Source: Prevotella herbatica (GTDB lineage: Bacteria > Bacteroidota > Bacteroidia > Bacteroidales > Bacteroidaceae). Taken from it: a stretch of DNA of 64,000 bases. Below are positions 26,223 through 34,234 of the stretch, one piece after another (positions within the stretch are counted from its first letter, which is position 1; each line of letters begins with the position of its first letter). Position numbers and translations under genes: made by a program. The stretch spans positions 1,331,501-1,395,500 of the forward strand of contig NZ_AP024484.1 of assembly GCF_017347605.1 (NCBI RefSeq), given 5' to 3'. The notes under the pieces were generated by a model that saw only the letters and a list, made by a program, of their open reading frames with translations, had not been told where the DNA came from and ran no database searches.

Positions 26223-26230
26223 CAAAATTA
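26223..26230 (-). promoter_or_regulatory. -7 element of the rhomboid-EEP operon
   Basis: The minus strand reads TAATTTTG, 18 bp before the ATG at 26205. If used, the leader to that ATG is very short, which slightly favours the internal starts Met10 or Met11. Confidence 0.5.
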
Positions 26231-26312
26231 CGAAAAATATCCCTTAAACACTACTAATACACAAGGTTTACCACAAATTTTCGAAAAATAAATCACTTTT
26301 TTTGTTTTTTTG

Positions 26313-26343
26313 TTTGTTTTATGAAATGAATAACCTATATTTG
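26313..26343 (+). promoter_or_regulatory. promoter of the HU gene
   Basis: TTTG at 26313-26316 and TATATTTG at 26336-26343 with 19 bp between them match the consensus exactly, as expected for an abundant nucleoid protein. Confidence 0.8.
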
Positions 26344-26394
26344 TCACCAGAAAAGATATTTTTTATATAAATAATCATTAAATAATTCAAAGTT

Positions 26395-26670
26395 ATGAAC
26401 AAGACAGAATTAATCGACAAGATTGCTGCAGGCGCAGGTCTGAGCAAAGCAGATGCAAAAAAGGCATTGGACGCAACAACAGCTGCAATTAAAGACGCTT
26501 TAGTTGCAGGTGACAAAATCCAGCTTGTAGGCTTCGGTACATTCAGTGTTAACGAGCGCCCTGCTCGTGAAGGCATTAACCCAGCTACAAAGGCTAAGAT
26601 TCAGATTGCAGCAAAGAAGGTTGCAAAGTTCAAGGCTGGCGCAGAGCTTTCTGATGCAGTAAATAAATAA
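26395..26670 (+). CDS. HU-family DNA-binding protein
   Basis: This 91-residue protein has the full HU/IHF fold. The helical dimerisation part is [20 protein letters not shown], followed by [20 protein letters not shown], which includes the Arg/Pro beta-arm tip that intercalates into the minor groove. It packs and bends DNA in the nucleoid. It is transcribed alone from a consensus promoter and ends at a hairpin terminator 23 bp downstream. Codon use is rich in GCA and AAG, fitting high expression. Confidence 0.95.
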   Translation: MNKTELIDKIAAGAGLSKADAKKALDATTAAIKDALVAGDKIQLVGFGTFSVNERPAREGINPATKAKIQIAAKKVAKFKAGAELSDAVNK

Positions 26671-26690
26671 TTGTAAAAGATTATTCAACA

Positions 26691-26722
26691 TAAAAGAGCG
26701 ACTCTAACGAGCCGCTCTTTTC
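26691..26722 (+). terminator. terminator of the HU gene
   Basis: AAAGAGCG (693-700) pairs with CGCTCTTT (713-720), and an inner CTC/GAG stem closes a TAAC loop. It is followed by TTCTTTTTATTT. Confidence 0.85.
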
Positions 26723-26738
26723 TTTTTATTTCAGATAC

Positions 26739-27545
26739 TTATTTAGGTTGTTTGCCAATATAAGCCAAAATACCTCCATCTACATACAAAACATGACCAT
26801 TTACGAAATCACTTGCGTCTGAAGCAAGGAACACTGCTGGTCCCATTAAGTCTTCTGGAGTACCCCAACGCGCAGCAGGAGTTTTACTTATAATAAAGCT
26901 ATCAAAAGGCTGACGGCTTCCATCTGGCTGTAACTCACGAAGCGGTGCTGTCTGTGGTGTTGCTATATAACCTGGACCGATACCATTACACTGTATGTTA
27001 TACTCACCAAACTCAGAACAGATATTACGTGTAAGCATCTTCAATCCACCCTTGGCAGCAGCATAGGCGCTTACTGTTTCGCGTCCAAGTTCACTCATCA
27101 TTGAGCAGATATTAATTATCTTTCCATGACCTTTTTTCTTCATTTCAGGAATAACAGCCTTTGAGACAATAAAAGGTGCATTAAGATCAATATCAATAAC
27201 TTGACGGAATTCCTCAACACTCATCTCATCCATAGGAATACGCTTAATGATTCCTGCATTATTAACAAGAATATCAATAGTACCAAGTTCTTTTTCTATT
27301 GTTGTAATAAGCCCCTTGACCTGAGCCTCATCAGTTACGTCAGCAATATATCCTTTTGCATCAATACCTTTTGCTTGATAATCAGCCATTGCCTGATCAA
27401 GATGTTTCTGACTGCGGCAGTTGAACGCAACTTTAGCACCAGCCTTAGCATAAGCTTCGGCAATTGCAAATCCAATACCATAAGCAGCACCTGTTACCAA
27501 TGCTACTTTACCTTCCAATGAAAAGTTTTTTGAAAATGTATCCAT
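26739..27545 (-). CDS. SDR oxidoreductase, gluconate 5-dehydrogenase/KduD-like
   Basis: The 268-residue protein is a classical short-chain dehydrogenase: TGAAYGIG dinucleotide loop at 18-25, NNAG at about 95-98, and catalytic Ser148, Tyr161 and Lys165. The GPGYIATPQTAPLRE segment and the C-terminal YVDGGILAYIG match the IdnO/KduD group, which reduces 5-ketogluconate or 2,5-diketo-3-deoxygluconate. In pectin degraders KduD lies beside KduI; no such neighbour occurs here, so the substrate stays open. It is a single gene with a promoter just upstream. Confidence 0.85.
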   Translation of the reverse strand: MDTFSKNFSLEGKVALVTGAAYGIGFAIAEAYAKAGAKVAFNCRSQKHLDQAMADYQAKGIDAKGYIADVTDEAQVKGLITTIEKELGTIDILVNNAGIIKRIPMDEMSVEEFRQVIDIDLNAPFIVSKAVIPEMKKKGHGKIINICSMMSELGRETVSAYAAAKGGLKMLTRNICSEFGEYNIQCNGIGPGYIATPQTAPLRELQPDGSRQPFDSFIISKTPAARWGTPEDLMGPAVFLASDASDFVNGHVLYVDGGILAYIGKQPK

Positions 27546-27594
27546 TATCTTTTGTTTTACTATTAAGTTATCAGAGTAGTCTGATGCAAAAATA

Positions 27595-27626
27595 CAAAAT
27601 TAATTTGAAAAGACCTATTTTTCAAC
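27595..27626 (-). promoter_or_regulatory. promoter of the SDR gene
   Basis: The minus strand has GTTG (plus 27623-27626), 20 bp, then TAATTTTG (plus 27595-27602). A second TATTTTTG box lies immediately downstream at 27587-27594. Confidence 0.5.
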
Positions 27627-27773
27627 ATTTATCTTTCATCTGAAGTATATAATATCAGTGACTATAGAAACTTATTCTTCTCGTTTCATATACCATCCGT
27701 GTTAGTACTCTAATTTGCATGTAGGGCTAAAAAAAACAGAGTCTGGCGGAATATAACCCATCCAGACATTGTA

Positions 27774-28562
27774 CTATAATTCAAACTTATAACCAACGGT
27801 AAACGACAAGGTCCTATTTTGAGAAGTTGATCTGGAATTATTTCCACCCCATCCTGCATCGCCATCCTTTCGCAAGTCTGTTACGCCAATGTTGTATCTC
27901 AGATCAGCAACAATATTCTTATATTCATAGCTTACACCTACAGGTACAGAAAGAGAGAATGATCTTATTCCTTCCACATCACTATGAACTGCTGATATCG
28001 ATGGACCTTGATAGCTAATAGTGACATCACCACCCGTTTTCTTGCTAACTGCTAATTCAGGCTGCAGCCCCACTTTTACGGCAAGACCTTTCCATATATA
28101 AACATTAGCCAAAATTGGCATTGTAATACTATTGAGATTAATCTTCAAATTATCATTAATCGCAACTTTAACTCCATCTTTTGAAGTATTTGAGAAACCT
28201 TTTGTGTCGTAGCTTGCCCCTTGTTGAGTGTAGAATACTCCTAAAGAAAGACCGATGATTTTTGAGAATTGATACTGTGCTTCTACACCAGCAGTAAATC
28301 CAAACTTGTTTTTGCTTTCTCCAAATCCTACTGTACCCATTTCTACGACAGGTCCATCTGACATGGAAATCCATCTTAGTGGTTCTTCAGTGTTATCTTG
28401 AGACATTAATACGTAATTTACAATAGCAGGCATATCACCAGAGAAGTTACTTGCAGTTACACCAATTTTTGGTGTGATAGAGAATGTTCCTGCCTTCTGC
28501 TGAGCACAAACACTTGAAGCAATCATAAGCAATGCTGCTAAAAAAAATAATTGTTTTTTCAT
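27774..28562 (-). CDS. porin-family outer-membrane beta-barrel protein
   Basis: The 262-residue protein has a signal peptide ending VCAQ and alternating beta strands through to the C-terminal SFTVGYKFEL, typical of small outer-membrane barrels of the PorT/OmpA-barrel type (OMP_b-brl_2). An early GVTASNFSGD segment and a central GLSLGVFYTQQGASYDTKG match that family. Substrate or partner is unknown. A TTGTACA repeat lies at 28725-28742, about 165 bp upstream of the start codon. Confidence 0.82.
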   Translation of the reverse strand: MKKQLFFLAALLMIASSVCAQQKAGTFSITPKIGVTASNFSGDMPAIVNYVLMSQDNTEEPLRWISMSDGPVVEMGTVGFGESKNKFGFTAGVEAQYQFSKIIGLSLGVFYTQQGASYDTKGFSNTSKDGVKVAINDNLKINLNSITMPILANVYIWKGLAVKVGLQPELAVSKKTGGDVTISYQGPSISAVHSDVEGIRSFSLSVPVGVSYEYKNIVADLRYNIGVTDLRKDGDAGWGGNNSRSTSQNRTLSFTVGYKFEL

Positions 28563-28752
28563 TGGTTTAATATAATAAATATTTGTTGATTTTCACATAT
28601 GTATATTTGACTAATTATTACAAATATGCTTATGAAGCATCATCCATTTTGCTTTTTTGAGTATTTGCGTGCTTTATCAGCAAAAAGTAAATCCATTAGT
28701 TTTTTCTATAATTAACGGTTAATATTGTACATTTGTTGTACAAATCATAAAC

Positions 28753-28800
28753 AAAAAAACCCGCAAATCCTTTTTTATATATTAGGAATCGCGGATTTTT
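28753..28800 (-). terminator. terminator downstream of tRNA-Gln
   Basis: On the minus strand AAATCCGC (plus 791-798) pairs with GCGGGTTT (plus 757-764), with one G-T pair, and runs into a T-stretch. It lies five bases past the tRNA 3' end. Confidence 0.7.
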
Positions 28801-28804
28801 TATG

Positions 28805-28875
28805 TTGTCCCAGGCGGATTCGAACCACCACTGACAGAACCAAAAACTGTAGTGCTACCATTACACCATGGGACA
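28805..28875 (-). tRNA. tRNA-Gln (anticodon TTG)
   Basis: A 71-nt cloverleaf can be drawn: acceptor TGTCCCA/TGGGACA, D-arm GTGTAATGGTAGCAC, anticodon stem ACAGT/TCTGT around the loop TTTTGGT with anticodon TTG, a 4-nt variable loop, and T-arm GGTGG/CCGCC around TTCGAAT. The discriminator is A and CCA is not encoded. Position 31-39 is a U-U mismatch. It has its own promoter at 28906-28937 and a terminator just after, so it can be expressed apart from tyrS. Confidence 0.95.
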
Positions 28876-28905
28876 ATCAATATGAATTGTTTCCAATTTC
28901 GGGTG

Positions 28906-28937
28906 CAAAGGTAATAGATTTTTCATCTACTACCAAA
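28906..28937 (-). promoter_or_regulatory. promoter of tRNA-Gln
   Basis: The minus strand has TTTG (plus 28934-28937), 20 bp, then TACCTTTG (plus 28906-28913). The box ends about 30 bp before the tRNA. Confidence 0.7.
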
Positions 28938-28948
28938 TTTTTAAGCGT

Positions 28949-30250
28949 TTACTTTACTGTAATTAAGTAATAATTCTTCTTTCCACGCTGTACGAGGAGA
29001 TATTTTCCGTCAATAAGATCATCAGAAGTTATCATTTGATCAAAAGCTGCAACCTTCTCTTTATTCAAGTTTACGCCACCGCCTTTTACCAGTTTGCGCA
29101 TTTCACTCTTGCTTGGAAATATCTCCATACCGTCCTGATTAAACAGGTCTACAGCTGTTCCACCAAGCAAAGACTTGTCGATTGTGTAATGCGGAACATC
29201 CTTAAATACATCATTAAGAGTGGCCTCGTCAAGTTTTGAAAGGCTCTCTTTTGTTGCTTTTCCAAAGAGGATATTACTTGCAGCAATAGCCATTTCAAGA
29301 TCTTCCTTTGAATGAACCATGACAGTAACTTCCTCTGCAAGACGTTTCTGAAGAACACGTCTACCAGGATCCTGTTTATGCTCTTCAATAAGAGCATCAA
29401 TTACGTCCTTTTCAAGGCTTGTGAATATCTTTATATATCTTTCAGCATCATCATCACTTACATTCAACCAAAACTGATAGAAAGCATAAGGAGTCGTACG
29501 GTTACGGTCAAGCCAGATATTACCACTCTCAGTCTTACCGAATTTCTTTCCATCAGCCTTTGTTATCAAAGGACATGTAAGACAGAAGGCCTCTGATTCA
29601 CTACCAAGAGTACGACGTATCAACTCAGTTCCTGTTGTCATATTGCCCCACTGGTCATTACCACCAAGCTGCAATCTTACACCATATTTCTGATATTGAT
29701 AAAGGAAGTCATAACCTTGAAGTAACTGATAAGTGAACTCAGTGAAAGACAGACCGTCACGAGCCTCACCATTAAGACGCTTCTGCACGGAGTCTTTAGC
29801 CATCATGTAATTAACGGTGATATGCTTTCCAACCTCACGAACGAAATCAAGAAAAGAGAAATCTTTCATCCAATCGTAGTTATTAACAAGTTCTGCCTTG
29901 TTTGGAGCATCACCGTCAAAATCCAAGAACTTAGATACCTGCTGCTTTATAGCCTCCTGGTTATGATATAATGTATCAGAATCCAAAAGATTACGTTCCT
30001 GACTCTTGCCAGAAGGATCACCAATCATACCAGTAGCACCACCTACAAGGAGATATGGTTTGTGACCACAACGCTGCAAGTGGCTAAGCATCATAATTCC
30101 ACAAAGGTGACCAATATGTAAAGAGTCTGCCGTTGGGTCTGTACCCAAATAAGCCGACACCATGTGCGACTGTAGATATTCCTCTGTACCCGGCATAATC
30201 TGAGCCAGCATACCACGCCATTTCAGTTCTTCAACAAAGTTTTTTGACAT
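28949..30250 (-). CDS. tyrS: tyrosine--tRNA ligase
   Basis: The 433-residue class I synthetase charges tRNA-Tyr. HIGH is at residues 45-48 and the KMSKS equivalent KFGKT at 236-240; GGNDQWGN near 196-203 contacts tyrosine. A C-terminal S4-like RNA-binding domain (about 370-433) contains [13 protein letters not shown] and the closing [13 protein letters not shown]. Length and domain order are normal for the bacterial TyrRS group. It follows yidD by 81 bp on the same strand and precedes the tRNA-Gln gene, which has its own promoter. Confidence 0.96.
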   Translation of the reverse strand: MSKNFVEELKWRGMLAQIMPGTEEYLQSHMVSAYLGTDPTADSLHIGHLCGIMMLSHLQRCGHKPYLLVGGATGMIGDPSGKSQERNLLDSDTLYHNQEAIKQQVSKFLDFDGDAPNKAELVNNYDWMKDFSFLDFVREVGKHITVNYMMAKDSVQKRLNGEARDGLSFTEFTYQLLQGYDFLYQYQKYGVRLQLGGNDQWGNMTTGTELIRRTLGSESEAFCLTCPLITKADGKKFGKTESGNIWLDRNRTTPYAFYQFWLNVSDDDAERYIKIFTSLEKDVIDALIEEHKQDPGRRVLQKRLAEEVTVMVHSKEDLEMAIAASNILFGKATKESLSKLDEATLNDVFKDVPHYTIDKSLLGGTAVDLFNQDGMEIFPSKSEMRKLVKGGGVNLNKEKVAAFDQMITSDDLIDGKYLLVQRGKKNYYLITVK

Positions 30251-30331
30251 TATTATATTATTCCAATTAAAAGGCGAACAAATATTCTCGCCTAATTATT
30301 AATTATATTACTGGGACCCGTTACAGGAAAC

Positions 30332-30583
30332 TTACGGCACCGGATCATATCCACTACCACCCCAAGGATTACATCTTAATATTCTCCATATAGCCAACCC
30401 CAGCCCTTTTATCGGTCCATACTTTAGTATAGCCTGTCGCGCATACTCTGAGCATGTGGGAGTAAATCTACAAGAAGGCGGAGTATAAGGAGTAATAAAT
30501 CTCTGATAAAACAATATTGGCAATACGAGAATCCAAGCAATGGCTCTCGACACATGATGCAATATGTTAATCATTAATTTCAT
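30332..30583 (-). CDS. yidD: membrane protein insertion efficiency factor YidD
   Basis: The 83-residue protein has the family core [14 protein letters not shown] and the closing [17 protein letters not shown]. YidD assists YidC-dependent insertion of inner-membrane proteins; its N-terminal amphipathic helix binds the membrane. The start overlaps the rnpA stop by four bases, the common rnpA-yidD arrangement. Confidence 0.94.
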   Translation of the reverse strand: MKLMINILHHVSRAIAWILVLPILFYQRFITPYTPPSCRFTPTCSEYARQAILKYGPIKGLGLAIWRILRCNPWGGSGYDPVP

Positions 30584-30984
30584 ATTTTCTCGCTAACACG
30601 TTGAATAAGATTTTTCATCTTAGCTTCTACTACTGCAGTATCATATAGTTTTGAGTCAAGCCATATAAAAGCCATCACCACGCTACATCCATCTGGCACC
30701 CTTTCCGATACGAGAATACGATTTCGTCTGTAAGCCTCCCGCACCTGCCGTTTCACGCGATTACGCTTTACTGCACGTTTAAAGCATTTTTTAGGTACAC
30801 TGACAAGAATCTGAGTATTTGGTTCATCATTAGAGATATCATCAGATGGCATATACATATAGACTACCCTTAGTGGGTAAGCAGACATAGAATGACTTTT
30901 GCCCCCATTAAAGAGTCGATCAATCAGCAACTTGCTACAAACACGCTCTTGCTTAGTCAGATTTTCAGCTTGGGATGCCGACAT
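30580..30984 (-). CDS. rnpA: ribonuclease P protein component
   Basis: The 134-residue basic protein carries the RNR signature in [17 protein letters not shown] and the earlier [11 protein letters not shown] strand of the RnpA fold. It binds the RNase P RNA and helps remove tRNA 5' leaders. It overlaps hemD by one base and yidD by four, so the three are translated together. The RNA subunit gene is not in this window. Confidence 0.94.
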   Translation of the reverse strand: MSASQAENLTKQERVCSKLLIDRLFNGGKSHSMSAYPLRVVYMYMPSDDISNDEPNTQILVSVPKKCFKRAVKRNRVKRQVREAYRRNRILVSERVPDGCSVVMAFIWLDSKLYDTAVVEAKMKNLIQRVSEKI

Positions 30985-31733
30985 TATTTTTTATTTTTCT
31001 CAAGAAAAGCCTTTAGCGCACCGGTCATTGATGGATAATCTTTGTTAGGCGCAAGGAGGTCAAGACGCAAACCTTGGGCATCTACTTCTTTAGCAGTAGC
31101 AGGACCAAAGGCTGCGACCTTAATATCGCCCTGTTTAAAATCAGGGAAGTTTTTCTTTAAAGCCTTAACACCAGTTGGGCTAAAGAAGATCATCATATCA
31201 TAATCAAAGTTTTGCTTTTCCTCTTCCGTAAAATCATTGCTCACAGTACGATACATCGTACAAACGGTATGCTTTAAATTCTTTGCATCAAGCATATCCT
31301 TAATATCATCATTATGAACATCACTTAGCGGTACAAGGAATTTTTCTGTCTTATGTTTAAGCATAAGTGGCAACAGACCATCAATTTTGCCAGTAGTACC
31401 AAAGAAAATTTTTCGTTTACGATACTGCACGTATTTCTGGATATAAAGTGCAACTGTCTCAATAAGACAAAAATACTTCATATCTTCAGGAATAGTAATA
31501 CGCAGATCTTTAGCTAGCTTGAAATAATTGTCTATAGCATGGCGCGATGTAAAGACAACCGCTGTATGAGCAAGCAGACTAACTTTCTGTTCACGGAATT
31601 CTCTTGAAGAGATACCCTCTATTTTGAAAAACGGACGGAAATCCAATTCCACGCCAAACTGATTAGCGATGTCATAATATGGTGACTTATCGCTTGTTGG
31701 CTTAGGCTGAGAGATCAGAATCTTCTTAATCAT
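30984..31733 (-). CDS. hemD: uroporphyrinogen-III synthase
   Basis: The 249-residue protein matches the HemD fold: an N-terminal KILISQPKP strand, the hinge region with VVFTSRHAIDNYF, and FFSPTGVKALKKNFP followed by VAAFGPATAKEVDAQG. It cyclises hydroxymethylbilane to uroporphyrinogen III in heme/corrinoid synthesis. The family is poorly conserved, and in this conserved Bacteroidota cluster (DUF4271, hemD, rnpA, yidD) the role is usually assigned by position and fold. No other tetrapyrrole gene is nearby. Confidence 0.85.
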   Translation of the reverse strand: MIKKILISQPKPTSDKSPYYDIANQFGVELDFRPFFKIEGISSREFREQKVSLLAHTAVVFTSRHAIDNYFKLAKDLRITIPEDMKYFCLIETVALYIQKYVQYRKRKIFFGTTGKIDGLLPLMLKHKTEKFLVPLSDVHNDDIKDMLDAKNLKHTVCTMYRTVSNDFTEEEKQNFDYDMMIFFSPTGVKALKKNFPDFKQGDIKVAAFGPATAKEVDAQGLRLDLLAPNKDYPSMTGALKAFLEKNKK

Positions 31734-31739
31734 TATGTC

Positions 31740-32759
31740 CTAAAAATTTATTTTCAAATAACCATTTATAGCTGTCAATACTCCCCATAATGTGAGTAAA
31801 GGCATTACTTCGAGTGCACAAAAGTACAAAATATCTTGCAAAAAGGCGCCTTTTTGTCTGAAAAAGATTATATATGTCTTGTACAAGGACAGTATTTTTA
31901 ACAAAACCACGACTATAACTGTATAAATCAAAGCTGTTTTCAATGCCAATCCAAAATATGCAACTAACATTACGACAGGAAACACCAACAATCCTTCAAC
32001 TGAATTTATAAATAAAAATGATTTTATCCATTGTTCATTTGTCTTTTTGTCAAAGAATGTGAGATTAACTATCGTATAAGCAACGAACTTTATCAGAAAA
32101 TAGACCAGTATTACTGCCGAGAAAAAGCCAACCACCTTATATTGTTCAACGATGAAGGTATCACTAATAACTGAACGCGCATAAAGAAAGAACAATAGTG
32201 AAAATTGGAGACACGTCTGCAACATCAAAAAGAACTGAAAACGAAACTCCCCTGATGTTTCTGTCATCGTGGTTGTTTCACCATGCTGAACATAAAAGAA
32301 GTTTTTCGCCTGACGCACAATAAACTTATGAGACTGGGCAAAAGCCACCATTGCCAACAGGAAACAAGCAAGTAAGATTCCTGTTATAAGGTTATCACCA
32401 GCAATAGTATAAGGCACAGGATCGCCAGCTACGCCAACACGCCCTCCAGACAGCTCTGGATGAAACCAAGGTGAATTAGAAAAAAACGATTCCTTGTAAT
32501 ATTTTGGCAGATTCACATCACGCCAGCTCTTACCAACAGGTTGCCCAGGAAGGTGTAATGTATCGGGCATAGAGCTCCAATGAATATCACTGGGCTTTAT
32601 ATTTGCCTGAATGGCAGAATCCTGCTGCTCAGGCGTAGCATTCTTAGGCAACCAACTAAGTATCTGCGCTGGTGTTGGTTGCGTTTTCACATGCGGAAAC
32701 CCTACTAAGGCCTTCTGCTGTGTATTTTCATTTACTATGGAATCTTCTTGCTGTATCAT
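31740..32759 (-). CDS. DUF4271 integral membrane protein
   Basis: This 339-residue protein has a proline/glutamine-rich soluble N-terminus (1 to about 120, including HLPGQPVGKSW) and about seven hydrophobic spans from residue 121 to the end. It belongs to DUF4271, which nearly always lies next to hemD in Bacteroidota. No catalytic residue is evident. The 6-bp gap to hemD and 46-bp gap from metK suggest one operon, although neither neighbour explains its role. Confidence 0.82.
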   Translation of the reverse strand: MIQQEDSIVNENTQQKALVGFPHVKTQPTPAQILSWLPKNATPEQQDSAIQANIKPSDIHWSSMPDTLHLPGQPVGKSWRDVNLPKYYKESFFSNSPWFHPELSGGRVGVAGDPVPYTIAGDNLITGILLACFLLAMVAFAQSHKFIVRQAKNFFYVQHGETTTMTETSGEFRFQFFLMLQTCLQFSLLFFLYARSVISDTFIVEQYKVVGFFSAVILVYFLIKFVAYTIVNLTFFDKKTNEQWIKSFLFINSVEGLLVFPVVMLVAYFGLALKTALIYTVIVVVLLKILSLYKTYIIFFRQKGAFLQDILYFCALEVMPLLTLWGVLTAINGYLKINF

Positions 32760-32805
32760 ATAAAAGGACGGATCCGAAATATTCGTCCCCTCTTTATGGT
32801 TTTAA

Positions 32806-34062
32806 CTAAATATCAAACGCGGTCTTAATTTCATTCACACGGTCTAACTTTTCCCATGTAAACAATTCTACTTCAACCGTTTTTGCTTCATTATATCTAC
32901 TGGTGAATGTTTTTGTCACCAATTGGTTCTTCCTTCCCATGTGACCGTAAGCTGCTGTTTCAAGATAAATAGGCTGACGCAGTTTCAATATGCGCTCTAT
33001 TGCCTTTGGACGAAGGTCAAACATTTGTTTAATTTTCTCAGCAATCTCACCATCAGACATCTTAACATTGCTGCGACCGTATGTATCAACATAAATACTT
33101 ACAGGTTGTGCTACACCTATTGCATAAGCCAACTGCACCAACATTTCATCAGCAACACCTGCTGCAACCATGTTCTTTGCTATATATCGTGCTGCATAAG
33201 CTGCAGAACGGTCTACCTTTGAAGGATCTTTCCCTGAAAAAGCGCCACCACCATGAGCACCCTTACCACCATAAGTATCAACAATTATCTTACGACCCGT
33301 AAGTCCTGTATCCCCATGAGGGCCTCCAATAACGAATTTTCCTGTTGGGTTAACGAAATATTTAATATCATCATTGAACAAAGCAAGTACCTTGTCGCCA
33401 AGTTTTGCCTTTACCCGCGGAATTAGAATATGTATAACATCGTCCTTGATTTTGGCAAGCATTATATCATCGTCGTCGTCAAACGGGTCATGCTGTGTGC
33501 TCACAACAATTGTATCAATACACAAAGGCACATTCTCATCACTATATTTTATCGTAACCTGACTCTTTGAGTCTGGACGCAAATATGTCATCACTTTGCC
33601 TTCCTTACGTATTTCGGCAAGCGTACTCATAAGAAGATGTGACAGATATAGAGATACTGGCATGTAATCCTCTGTTTCATTTGAAGCATATCCAAACATC
33701 ATACCTTGGTCGCCAGCACCTTGATTTTCCTCGTCAGCACGACTTACACCACGATTTATATCATCACTTTGCTCATGAATAGCTGTAAGAATACCACAAG
33801 AATCACCATCAAACTGATACTCGGCCTTTGTATATCCGATATTCTTTATTGTATTGCGGGCAATTGTCTGCAAATCAATGTATTCTTTTGAACGCACTTC
33901 GCCCATAATAATTACCTGTCCGGTAGTACAGAACGTCTCTATCGCACAATGAGAATTCTCGTCGTACGCAAGAAACTGATCAAGTAAGGCATCTGATATT
34001 TGATCTGAAACTTTATCAGGATGTCCTTCTGAAACTGATTCTGAAGAAAATAAATAAGGCAT
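32806..34062 (-). CDS. metK: S-adenosylmethionine synthetase
   Basis: The 418-residue enzyme makes SAM from ATP and methionine. Signature segments are SEGHPDK near the N-terminus, [25 protein letters not shown] and [16 protein letters not shown]. The length is slightly above the E. coli enzyme because of an insert DDDDD-rich segment near residue 195-200. It is the first gene of the metK-DUF4271-hemD-rnpA-yidD run. The leader is about 45 nt and shows no SAM-riboswitch-like fold. Confidence 0.96.
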   Translation of the reverse strand: MPYLFSSESVSEGHPDKVSDQISDALLDQFLAYDENSHCAIETFCTTGQVIIMGEVRSKEYIDLQTIARNTIKNIGYTKAEYQFDGDSCGILTAIHEQSDDINRGVSRADEENQGAGDQGMMFGYASNETEDYMPVSLYLSHLLMSTLAEIRKEGKVMTYLRPDSKSQVTIKYSDENVPLCIDTIVVSTQHDPFDDDDDIMLAKIKDDVIHILIPRVKAKLGDKVLALFNDDIKYFVNPTGKFVIGGPHGDTGLTGRKIIVDTYGGKGAHGGGAFSGKDPSKVDRSAAYAARYIAKNMVAAGVADEMLVQLAYAIGVAQPVSIYVDTYGRSNVKMSDGEIAEKIKQMFDLRPKAIERILKLRQPIYLETAAYGHMGRKNQLVTKTFTSRYNEAKTVEVELFTWEKLDRVNEIKTAFDI

Positions 34063-34109
34063 ATATCTTAATCCTTTCTTTTAAATATACATTAAAAACT
34101 TTTAGGCTG

Positions 34110-34140
34110 CAAAGTTACAGTTATTTAGCTGAATATCAAA
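34110..34140 (-). promoter_or_regulatory. promoter of the metK operon
   Basis: The minus strand has TTTG (plus 34137-34140), 19 bp, then TAACTTTG (plus 34110-34117), an exact consensus match. Confidence 0.8.
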
Positions 34141-34177
34141 GAAAAACCACTCCTTTTATATTTATACAACAAAAAAA

Positions 34178-34207
34178 TGGGTGTACGGAACTTTATCCAT
34201 ACACCCA
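34178..34207 (-). terminator. terminator of the M16 protease gene
   Basis: TGGGTGTA (178-185) pairs with TACACCCA (200-207), extended by GGA/TCC. On the minus strand the stem is followed by seven Ts. Confidence 0.88.
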
Positions 34208-34234
34208 CATATATTAAAGACTATCTATTCCTTT

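Noticed and set aside
34063..34110. SAM riboswitch before metK
   Set aside because: The leader is only about 45 nt and shows no multi-helix fold.
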